Shown here: piece by piece, positions 55,317-62,934 of the stretch
Layout: every line of letters starts with the position of its first letter
How positions within the stretch are numbered: position 1 is the first letter of the stretch
Source of the DNA: Methylibium sp035476815
GTDB taxonomy: Bacteria; Pseudomonadota; Gammaproteobacteria; Burkholderiales; Burkholderiaceae_C
Length of the DNA stretch: 64,000 nt
Direction: 5' to 3'
Assembly: GCA_035476815.1 (NCBI GenBank)
Contig: DATILD010000017.1
Span: 1-64,000 of the forward strand
Position numbers and translations under genes: made by a program
The notes under the pieces: model-generated
The model's input: only the letters and a program-made list of their open reading frames with translations
Told to the model about the DNA's origin: nothing
Databases searched by the model: none

Positions 55317-56273
55317 ATGGGCATCGCGCAATACCTGAAGGAAATCGGCCGCGGCAAGGAAGGCGCGCGTTCGCTGAACGACGCCCAGGCCGAGGACCTG
55401 ATGGGCCAGGTGCTCGACCGCCAGGTCAGCGAGGCCGAGCGCGGCGCGTTCGCGATCGCGATGCGCATCAAGGGCGAGAGCACCGAGGAACTGGCCGGCT
55501 TCACCGCCGCCGCGGCGGCGCGCAGCGTCGCGCTCGACGCCACCGTCCTGCCGGTGCTGCTGCCCTCGTACAACGGCGCGCGCAAGCTGCCCAACCTGAC
55601 CGCCCTGCTCGCGCTGCTGCTGGCGCAGGAGGGCGTGCCGGTGCTGGTGCACGGCCCCGAGCGCGACCCGGGCCGCGTCACCACGCACGAACTGTTCGGC
55701 GCACTCGGCCTGCCGGTCGCGCGTGACGCCGACGACGTGCACGCCGCCTGGCGCCGCCACGAGCCGGTGTTCATGCCCACCGCGGTGCTGTGCCCGCCGC
55801 TGATGGCGCTGCTCGACCTGCGCTGGACGCTCGGGCTGCGCAACCCGGCGCACACCGTCGCCAAGCTGCTGCTGCCGCGCGACACGCCCTGCCTGCGCGT
55901 CGTCAACTACACCCATCCCGAGTACGGCAGCGCGCACACCCGCTTCCTGCAGCATAGCCGCGCGCATGCGCTGCTGCTGCGCGGCACCGAGGGCGAGCCG
56001 GTGGCCGACCCGCGCCGGCGGCCGCTGCTCGAGGTCTTCATCGACGGCGTGCCGCGCCCCGACCTCGGCCGCGCGCCGCAGGAGGGCGTGCTGACCGAGC
56101 TGCCGCTGCTGCCGCGGCAATGCGACGCGGCCAGCACCGCGATGTACATCCAGTCGGCCGTCAGCGGCGAGCAGCCGGTGCCCGCGGCGCTGCTCGAGCA
56201 GGTCGAGGTGCTGGTGCGCGCGCGCACCGCGCTGCAACAGTTCCAGCAGAGGCAACATGAACGTTCGGCCTGA
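55317..56273 (+). CDS. ybiB: YbiB-like (TrpD2) DNA-binding protein
   Basis: 318 residues, related to anthranilate phosphoribosyltransferase: AQYLKEIGRGKEGARSLND, an ERGAFAIAMRIKGES helix, PSYNGARKLPNLTALLALLL. The substrate-binding GTGGD motif of TrpD is replaced by PSYNGARKLPN, so it is the YbiB class, which binds nucleic acid and is linked to SOS in E. coli. It often sits beside nitrate/siroheme genes in betaproteobacteria. Confidence 0.87.
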   Translation: MGIAQYLKEIGRGKEGARSLNDAQAEDLMGQVLDRQVSEAERGAFAIAMRIKGESTEELAGFTAAAAARSVALDATVLPVLLPSYNGARKLPNLTALLALLLAQEGVPVLVHGPERDPGRVTTHELFGALGLPVARDADDVHAAWRRHEPVFMPTAVLCPPLMALLDLRWTLGLRNPAHTVAKLLLPRDTPCLRVVNYTHPEYGSAHTRFLQHSRAHALLLRGTEGEPVADPRRRPLLEVFIDGVPRPDLGRAPQEGVLTELPLLPRQCDAASTAMYIQSAVSGEQPVPAALLEQVEVLVRARTALQQFQQRQHERSA

Positions 56274-56409
56274 CGACCACCCCCGTTGCGGCTTCGCCGC
56301 TCCCCCTCAAGGGGGCGACGCCAGTGGACCGGCGAAGCCGGATCCACGGCGTCCGCTGGGATGGCCCGGTCCAGTCGACGCGCGCAGCGTTGGCGCAACC
56401 GATAAGCGG
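56274..56409. repeat. intergenic repeat before the SUMT gene
   Basis: Between ybiB and the methyltransferase lies a block at about 56279-56365 of nested palindromes (GCGGCTTCGCCGC; CCCCCTCAAGGGGG; CCGGCGAAGCCGG), a type frequent between genes in Burkholderiales. The reading frame of the next gene passes through it by chance. Confidence 0.65.
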
Positions 56410-57165
56410 ATGGCGCCGAAGGCCTGGCTCGTCGGCGCCGGCCCCGGCGATCCGGAGCTGCTGACGCTGAAGGCGGTGCGCGCGATCCGCGGCGCGACCG
56501 TGCTGCTGGTCGACGACCTGGTGGGCGACGGTGTGCTGAAGTACGCGCGCAAGTCGGCGCGCATCGTCCACGTCGGCAAGCGCGGCGGCTGCAAGAGCAC
56601 CCCGCAGGCCTTCATCGAACAGCTGATGCTGCGCGAGGCGCTGGCCGGCGAGCGCGTCGTGCGGCTCAAGGGCGGTGATCCCTTCGTGTTCGGCCGCGGC
56701 GGCGAGGAGGCCGAGACGCTGCGCGCGCAGGGGGTCGAGGTCGAGATCGTCAACGGCATCACCGCCGGCCTGGCCGCGGCCACCGCCCTCGGCGCGCCGC
56801 TGACGCACCGCGAGCATGCCCATGGCGTGATGTTCGTGACCGGCCATGCGAAGGAAGATGGTCCCGCGCTCGACTGGGGCGTGCTCGGCGCCGCGGCGGC
56901 GCAGGGCCTGACGCTGGTGGTCTACATGGGCGTCGCGCAGGCCGCGACGCTGCAGGCCGGGCTGAAGCGCGCCCTGCCCGGGACCACGCCGCTGGCGATC
57001 GTGCAGTCGGCCAGCCGACCCGAACAGCGCCACGCGGTGACGACGCTCGATGGTCTTCTGGACACCCTGGCGCGCGAGCGCCTCGGCAGCCCGTCGGTGC
57101 TGATCGTCGGCGAGGTGCTGCGCGGGCTGTCAGCGCTCGACGTGCGCGAGCGGGCGGCGGCCTGA
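56410..57165 (+). CDS. cobA: uroporphyrinogen-III C-methyltransferase
   Basis: 251 residues: WLVGAGPGDPELLTLKAVRA, VGKRGGCKSTPQ, RLKGGDPFVFGRGGEE and GITAGLAAATALGAPLTHRE are the SUMT signatures. Makes precorrin-2 with two SAM, the entry to siroheme, which NirB upstream requires. An in-frame ATG at 56257 overlapping ybiB would add 51 residues encoded by an intergenic repeat, so the internal start is preferred. CysG-type dehydrogenase/chelatase domains are absent. Confidence 0.92.
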   Translation: MAPKAWLVGAGPGDPELLTLKAVRAIRGATVLLVDDLVGDGVLKYARKSARIVHVGKRGGCKSTPQAFIEQLMLREALAGERVVRLKGGDPFVFGRGGEEAETLRAQGVEVEIVNGITAGLAAATALGAPLTHREHAHGVMFVTGHAKEDGPALDWGVLGAAAAQGLTLVVYMGVAQAATLQAGLKRALPGTTPLAIVQSASRPEQRHAVTTLDGLLDTLARERLGSPSVLIVGEVLRGLSALDVRERAAA

Positions 57166-57169
57166 GCCC

Positions 57170-57188
57170 GGCCGGGATAATCCCGGCC
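57170..57188 (+). promoter_or_regulatory. hairpin immediately before the BaiN-like gene
   Basis: Perfect inverted repeat GGCCGGGA-TAA-TCCCGGCC ending two bases before the ATG at 57191; it occupies the place of a ribosome site and contains GATAAT. Confidence 0.5.
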
Positions 57189-57190
57189 CA

Positions 57191-58426
57191 ATGTCCTCTC
57201 CCGAGCGTTTCGATGTCGTCGTGATCGGTGCCGGCGCCGCCGGCCTGTTCTGCGCCGGCATCGCCGGCCAGCGCGGTCTGAAGGTGCTGCTGCTCGACCA
57301 TGCCGAAAAACTGGCCGAGAAGATCCGCATCTCCGGCGGCGGCCGCTGCAACTTCACCAACCGCGACGCCGGGCCGGCGAACTTCCTGTCCGAGAACCCG
57401 GCCTTCTGCCGCTCGGCGCTGGCGCGCTACACGCCGCGCGACTTCATCGACCTGGTGCAGCGCCACCGCATCGCCTGGCACGAGAAGCACAAGGGCCAGC
57501 TGTTCTGCGACGACAGCAGCGACGAGATCATCGCGATGCTGCTGCGCGAATGCGAGGCGGGTGGCGTGACCCGCCGGCAGCCCTGCCGCGTCGCGGCGCT
57601 GCGCCAGGCCGATGGCGGCTTCGAGCTCGACACCGAGGCCGGCCCGCTGCGGGCCACGCGCGTCGTCGTCGCCACCGGCGGGCTGTCGATCCCCAAGATC
57701 GGCGCCAGCGACTTCGGCTATCGGCTGGCGCGCCAGTTCGGCCACCGCATCGTCGAGCCGCGCCCGGCGCTGGTGCCACTGAGCTTCGACGCCGCGGCCT
57801 GGGCGCCATTCGCCGCGCTGTCGGGCCTGTCGCTCGAGGTCGGCATCGAGACCGGCGCCGGCAAGTCGCGCGGGCAGTTCATCGAGGACCTGCTGTTCAC
57901 CCACCGCGGCCTCAGCGGCCCGGCGGTGCTGCAGATCTCGAGCTACTGGCAGTCGGGCGAGCCCCTCACGCTCGACCTGGCACCCGGGCAAGACCTCGCC
58001 GCGGCACTGCGCGAGGCCAAGGCGGTGTCGAAGCGCCAGCTCGGCAACGAGCTCGCCACCCACCTGCCGGCCCGGCTCGCCGAGGCCTGGAGCACCCCGC
58101 TGGGCATCCTGGCCGCCCGGCCACTGCCCGAGGTCAAGGACAAGGACCTCGCCGCGCTCGCGGCCTCGCTGCAGGCCTGGCAGCTGACGCCGACCGGCAC
58201 CGAAGGCTGGCGCAAGGCCGAGGTGACCGCCGGCGGCGTCGACACCCGCGAGCTGAGCTCGCAGACGCTTGAAAGCCGCCGCGTGAGCGGCCTGCACTTC
58301 ATCGGCGAGGTGGTCGACGTGACCGGCTGGCTCGGCGGTTACAACTTCCAGTGGGCCTGGGCCAGCGCCCATGCCTGCGCGCGGGCCTGCGCCGCCTCGG
58401 CGCGTCCCGCCGAGGCGGCCCACTGA
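57191..58426 (+). CDS. HI0933/BaiN-like flavoprotein
   Basis: 411 residues; FAD-binding VVIGAGAAGLFCAGIAGQRG, the family motif KIRISGGGRCNFTN, and the C-terminal GEVVDVTGWLGGYNFQWAWA. Members include BaiN, which reduces bile-acid enones in gut bacteria; the substrate in this organism is unknown. The start lacks a Shine-Dalgarno sequence. Confidence 0.9.
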   Translation: MSSPERFDVVVIGAGAAGLFCAGIAGQRGLKVLLLDHAEKLAEKIRISGGGRCNFTNRDAGPANFLSENPAFCRSALARYTPRDFIDLVQRHRIAWHEKHKGQLFCDDSSDEIIAMLLRECEAGGVTRRQPCRVAALRQADGGFELDTEAGPLRATRVVVATGGLSIPKIGASDFGYRLARQFGHRIVEPRPALVPLSFDAAAWAPFAALSGLSLEVGIETGAGKSRGQFIEDLLFTHRGLSGPAVLQISSYWQSGEPLTLDLAPGQDLAAALREAKAVSKRQLGNELATHLPARLAEAWSTPLGILAARPLPEVKDKDLAALAASLQAWQLTPTGTEGWRKAEVTAGGVDTRELSSQTLESRRVSGLHFIGEVVDVTGWLGGYNFQWAWASAHACARACAASARPAEAAH

Positions 58427-58433
58427 GGGCCGG

Positions 58434-58462
58434 CTGGCGCGCCGGCGGACTCTGTCTATAAT
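58434..58462 (+). promoter_or_regulatory. sigma-70 promoter of rpsU
   Basis: TATAAT at 58457-58462 with CTGGCG 17 bases upstream as a weak -35; leader of about 90 nt to rpsU. Confidence 0.7.
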
Positions 58463-58560
58463 CGCGGTCTTTGCTGGCAAACCACGCCTCGAGCGGCCGA
58501 CCGGCCATCCGGAAAGGCCCCGGCCGCCACCGAGCGCGTACCTCTAGGATTCACCGCTAC

Positions 58561-58773
58561 ATGACCACCATCCGCGTCAAAGAGAACGAGCCCTTCGATG
58601 TGGCTCTCCGCCGCTTCAAGCGCACCATCGAAAAGCTCGGCCTCCTGACCGACCTGCGTGCCCGCGAGTTCTACGAAAAGCCCACCGCCGAGCGCAAGCG
58701 CAAGAAGGCCGCGGCCGTGAAGCGCCACTTCAAGCGCGTTCGCAGCATGCAGCTGCCGAAGAAGCTGTACTGA
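58561..58773 (+). CDS. rpsU: 30S ribosomal protein S21
   Basis: 70 residues: MTTIRVKENEPFDVALRRFK, REFYEKPTAERKRKKAAAVK, ending LPKKLY. Basic small-subunit protein needed for initiation-site selection. Codon use is less GC-extreme than neighbours, as usual for highly expressed genes. Confidence 0.98.
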   Translation: MTTIRVKENEPFDVALRRFKRTIEKLGLLTDLRAREFYEKPTAERKRKKAAAVKRHFKRVRSMQLPKKLY

Positions 58774-58795
58774 CCACCGCCTCGCGGCGTCGACC

Positions 58796-58832
58796 AGCCC
58801 GCCCGGGGACGCCCGCGCGGGCTTGTTCATTT
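58796..58832 (+). terminator. probable terminator/attenuator after rpsU
   Basis: AGCCCGC (58796-58802) and GCGGGCT (58817-58823) form a stem followed by TGTTCATTTC. It overlaps the leader of the YqeY gene, so some read-through is likely. Confidence 0.6.
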
Positions 58833-58843
58833 CTGGAGTGACC

Positions 58844-59290
58844 ATGAGCCTGAAAGACCGCATCACCGAAGACATGAAGGCCGCGATGCGCGCCAAGGAC
58901 GCCGATCGCCTGCTGACGATCCGCGGGCTGCTGGCCGCCTGCAAGCAGAAGGAAGTCGACGAGCGCGTGACGCTCGACGACGCGATGGTCGTGGCGATCG
59001 TCGACAAGCTGATCAAGCAGCGCAAGGACTCGATCTCTCAATTCGGCGTCGCCGGCCGCCAGGACCTGGTGGACAAGGAGAGCGCCGAACTGAAGGTGCT
59101 CGAGGCCTACCTACCGGCTCGGCTGAGCGCCGACGAGGTGACGGCCGCGGTGGCGGCGCTGGTCGCCGAACTCGGCGCCACGGGTCCGGCCGACATGGGC
59201 AAGGTCATGGGCGCGGCCAAGCAGCGCTTCGCCGGCAACGCCGACATGGGCCTGGTGTCGGCCGCGGTCAAGCAGGCGCTGACGAAGTAA
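58844..59290 (+). CDS. GatB/YqeY domain protein
   Basis: 148 residues: MSLKDRITEDMKAAMRAKDA, LDDAMVVAIVDKLIKQRKDS and VMGAAKQRFAGNADMGLVSA. Related to the tRNA-binding tail of GatB; function not settled. The rpsU-yqeY order is conserved. GGAGTG precedes the ATG. Confidence 0.93.
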   Translation: MSLKDRITEDMKAAMRAKDADRLLTIRGLLAACKQKEVDERVTLDDAMVVAIVDKLIKQRKDSISQFGVAGRQDLVDKESAELKVLEAYLPARLSADEVTAAVAALVAELGATGPADMGKVMGAAKQRFAGNADMGLVSAAVKQALTK

Positions 59291-59319
59291 GCTCACGCAG
59301 CAGCACCGAAGGAGACACG

Positions 59320-59667
59320 ATGGACCTGCCCGCTTCGCGCCTGAACGACGAGATCGCCGTCGCCCCGCAGCTAGGCCCCGACGCGATGGCCGCCGCGGCC
59401 GCGGCCGGCTACCGCAGCGTCATCAACAACCGCCCGGACTTCGAGGGCGGTCCGGAGCAGCCGACCAACGCGGCGATGGAGGCTGCGGCCCGTGCGGCCG
59501 GCCTCGAATACGTCTTCCTGCCGGTCGCCAGCGCCTTCCAGACGCCGGAGCAGGCGCAGGCGATGGCCGACGCGCTCGAGCGGCTGCCCAAGCCGGTGCT
59601 GGCCTTCTGCCGCAGCGGCGCACGCAGCGGCCGCCTGTACCAGATGGCCTGCGCACTGCGCGGCTGA
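59320..59667 (+). CDS. TIGR01244 family sulfur transferase / phosphatase-like protein
   Basis: 115 residues: ISVAPQL-like EIAVAPQLGPDAM, SVINNRPDFEG, and the active-site loop FCRSGARSG (CxxGxR with Cys followed by the phosphate-binding loop). Same family as the N-terminal domain of Blh/SQR-linked proteins, which may handle persulfide or phosphate. No sulfide gene lies beside it. Confidence 0.85.
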   Translation: MDLPASRLNDEIAVAPQLGPDAMAAAAAAGYRSVINNRPDFEGGPEQPTNAAMEAAARAAGLEYVFLPVASAFQTPEQAQAMADALERLPKPVLAFCRSGARSGRLYQMACALRG

Positions 59668-59692
59668 CCCCCCGGTCCCGCGGCGGCGGCGC

Positions 59693-60889
59693 ATGGCCGC
59701 ACAGCGGTTCATTGCCCACCTCGACATGGACGCGTTCTACGCGTCGGTCGAGTTGCTGCGCTACCCGGAACTGAAGGGCCTGCCGGTCGTCATCGGCGGT
59801 GGCCGGCGTCACCAGCCCGAACGGCTGCCCGACGGCACGCACCGCTACGCGACGCTGCGGCATTACGCCGGCCGCGGCGTCATCACCACCGCCACCTATG
59901 CCGCGCGCGCCTTCGGGTTGCATTCCGGCATGGGGCTGATGAAGGCCGCCGTGCTGGCGCCCGACACGGTGCTGCTGCCGACCGACTTCGACGAGTACCG
60001 CCGCCTGTCGCGCGCCTTCAAGGCCGCTGTCACCGAGGTGGTGGGCGGCGAGCCGCCGGTGATCGAGGACCGCGGCATCGACGAGATCTACATCGACCTC
60101 ACCGACCGGCCCGGCGTCGCGCTCGACCAGGGTGCCGCGCTCGCGCGGGCGATCAAGGCGCGCGTCGCCGAGCGCACCGGCCTCTCCTGCTCGATCGGCG
60201 TCACGCCGAACAAGCTGCTCGCCAAGCTCGCCTCCGACCTCGACAAGCCCGACGGCCTGACCCTCCTGCGCGAGACCGACATCCCGACCCGCATCTGGCC
60301 GCTGCCGGCGCGGCGCATCAACGGCATCGGCCCGAAGGCCGCCGCGAAGCTCGAGAGCCTGGGCATCCGCACGATCGGCGAGCTGGCCGCCGCCGACGCG
60401 GACTGGCTGGTCGCGCAGTTCGGCCGCAGCCATGGCGCCTGGATGCACGAGGCCGCGCACGGCCGCGACGAACGCCCGGTCGTGACCCACAGCGACCCGA
60501 AGAGCATCAGCCGCGAGACCACCTTCGACCGCGACCTGCACGCGCGGCGCGACCGCGCCGAGCTGTCGGCCATCTTCACCCGGCTGTGCGAGCAGCTCGC
60601 CGACGACCTGCAGCGCAAGGGCTGGCTCGGTCGCACGATCGGCCTGAAGCTGCGCTACGAGGACTTTCGCACCGTCACGCGCGACCTGACGCTGCCCGAG
60701 CCGGTGGACGAGGCCGCGGCGATCCGCCGCGCCGCCGGCGAGTGCCTGAAGCGCGTGCCGCTGGAGCGGCGGCTGCGGCTGCTCGGCGTGCGCGCGGGAT
60801 CGCTGTCGCGACCGGGCGAGGCGTCGCCCCGGCGCGCCGCGGTGCGCGAGGTCGACGCGCCCTACACGCCGGAGCTGTTCGACGGCTGA
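59693..60889 (+). CDS. dinB: DNA polymerase IV
   Basis: 398 residues: FIAHLDMDAFYASVELLRYP (metal Asp), RGIDEIYIDLTD (metal Asp-Glu), CSIGVTPNKLLAKLASDLDKP, the GIGPKAAAKLESLGI HhH element and the little-finger domain. Two differences from E. coli: an insertion of about 20 residues (RHQPERLPDGTHRYATLRHY) before RGVITTATYAAR, and Gly instead of Ser before the catalytic Asp-Glu. Translesion polymerase. The beta-clamp peptide is not obvious at the C-terminus. Confidence 0.94.
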   Translation: MAAQRFIAHLDMDAFYASVELLRYPELKGLPVVIGGGRRHQPERLPDGTHRYATLRHYAGRGVITTATYAARAFGLHSGMGLMKAAVLAPDTVLLPTDFDEYRRLSRAFKAAVTEVVGGEPPVIEDRGIDEIYIDLTDRPGVALDQGAALARAIKARVAERTGLSCSIGVTPNKLLAKLASDLDKPDGLTLLRETDIPTRIWPLPARRINGIGPKAAAKLESLGIRTIGELAAADADWLVAQFGRSHGAWMHEAAHGRDERPVVTHSDPKSISRETTFDRDLHARRDRAELSAIFTRLCEQLADDLQRKGWLGRTIGLKLRYEDFRTVTRDLTLPEPVDEAAAIRRAAGECLKRVPLERRLRLLGVRAGSLSRPGEASPRRAAVREVDAPYTPELFDG

Positions 60890-60893
60890 GGCT

Positions 60894-61766
60894 TCAGGGC
60901 GAGCCGGCCTGGAAGGTGTTGCAGTCGGCCATCTGCCCGCCCCGGTGGCCGCGCTGGAACCACTGCATGCGCTGCGCGCTCGTGCCGTGGGTGAAGCTCT
61001 CTGGCACCACCGTGCCCTGGGACTTGCGCTGGAGCGTGTCGTCGCCGATCTGCGACGCCGCGTTCAGCGCCTCCTCCAGGTCGCCCTGCTCCAGCCAGCC
61101 GCGCGCCTGTTGCGAATGGTGGGCCCAGACGCCGGCAAAGCAGTCGGCCTGCAACTCGAGCTTGACGCTCAGCGCATTGCCTTCGGCCACGCCGACGCGG
61201 CGCCGGGCCGCCTCGACCTTGCCGCTCACGCCGAGCAGCTGCTGCACATGGTGACCGACCTCGTGCGCCACCACGTAGGCCTGGGCGAAGTCGCCCGGCG
61301 CGCCCAGGCGGGCCTTGAGCGTGTCGAAGAACTCGAGGTCGATGTAGACCTTCTGGTCGCCGGGGCAGTAGAACGGCCCCATCGCACTCTGCCCGGTGCC
61401 GCAGGCGGTCGGCGTCGCGCCGCGGAACAGCACCAGCCGCGGTGCCGCGTAGTCGGAGCGGCCCTGGCGGAAGATCTCCGCCCACGCGTCCTCGGTGCTG
61501 CGCAGCACGACCGAGACGAATTGCGCCTGCGCGTCGTCGGCCGGTGGCGCGGTCGCCGGGCCCTGGGCCACCTCGGCCGAGGGCATCGGCCCGCCGCCGA
61601 GGATGCCGAGCACCGTCAGCGGATTGATGCCGAAGATCCAGCCCGCGACCAGCGCGATGACGATGGTGCCCAGGCCGATGCCGCGCCCGCCGACCGGCAG
61701 GCGGCCGCCACCGCCGCTGCGGCGATCCTCGACGTTGTCGCTGCGTTCATGGCCTTCCCACTTCAT
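60894..61766 (-). CDS. YpfJ-type neutral zinc metallopeptidase
   Basis: 290 residues of PF04228: MKWEGHERSDNVEDRRS at the start, one membrane helix (TIVIALVAGWIFGI, about 30-55), and the zinc motif VVAHEVGHHVQQLLG with ELQADCFAGVWA. Inner-membrane anchored with the domain in the periplasm. The start at 61766 matches the family; five residues upstream are spurious. Confidence 0.92.
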   Translation of the reverse strand: MKWEGHERSDNVEDRRSGGGGRLPVGGRGIGLGTIVIALVAGWIFGINPLTVLGILGGGPMPSAEVAQGPATAPPADDAQAQFVSVVLRSTEDAWAEIFRQGRSDYAAPRLVLFRGATPTACGTGQSAMGPFYCPGDQKVYIDLEFFDTLKARLGAPGDFAQAYVVAHEVGHHVQQLLGVSGKVEAARRRVGVAEGNALSVKLELQADCFAGVWAHHSQQARGWLEQGDLEEALNAASQIGDDTLQRKSQGTVVPESFTHGTSAQRMQWFQRGHRGGQMADCNTFQAGSP

Positions 61767-61815
61767 GCCCGCCCCCCGCATCGCTGCCGATGCGGGCGAT
61801 GGTACGCCGGGGGGC

Positions 61816-62160
61816 TCAGTGGGCCGCGAGGCCGTCGTCCGCGTGCATGCGGCGGAACAGCTCGAGCGCGATGCGCTGCAGCGCCTCGTTGGCGCTGCTG
61901 TGCGCGAAGGCGAGGCGTTCGTGGGCGTAGACCCGGTCGAAGATCATGCGCGCCACCTGCACCGGCCAGCCCTCGCGCGCTATGTGGCGCTTGAAGTCCG
62001 CGAGCGTGCGCAGGTCCACCACCAGCGGCATCGCCTGCGCCAGATCGACACGGGCCGTCGGCCCCTGGTCCTCGATCGGGGCGAAGTTGGTGTCGAAGAA
62101 GTCCGACCGGATCTCGTCCGGTACCGTGGCCTGTTCGTCGCGCGCATTCCGTGGCGTCAT
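61816..62160 (-). CDS. hypothetical protein
   Basis: 114 residues, acidic N-terminal half and an alpha-helical C-terminal half (DFKRHIAREGWPVQVARMIF; SSANEALQRIALELFRRMH). No family recognised. The start at 62160 (MTPRNARDEQ) is chosen because the upstream 31 residues look like untranslated leader with TTACCGTTACACACTAAG, possibly the promoter. Confidence 0.65.
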   Translation of the reverse strand: MTPRNARDEQATVPDEIRSDFFDTNFAPIEDQGPTARVDLAQAMPLVVDLRTLADFKRHIAREGWPVQVARMIFDRVYAHERLAFAHSSANEALQRIALELFRRMHADDGLAAH

Positions 62161-62326
62161 CGCGGGCTCCGTGCTGCCGGCGGCAGCGAAGTCGATGGCC
62201 TTAGTGTGTAACGGTAACGGCGCGGCCAGCCGGCGAAAACGCCGCGGAAGCACCGGCAGTTGGCGCTTTGCCGGTGCGGCGCCGACAGCGCATGTCGGCG
62301 CGATTCCTACAACGAACCGGCCCGGC

Positions 62327-62896
<570 letters not shown>

Positions 62897-62934
62897 CGCG
62901 CGTCCTGTTCGAGAAGCCCGGATTCTAGGCAGCG

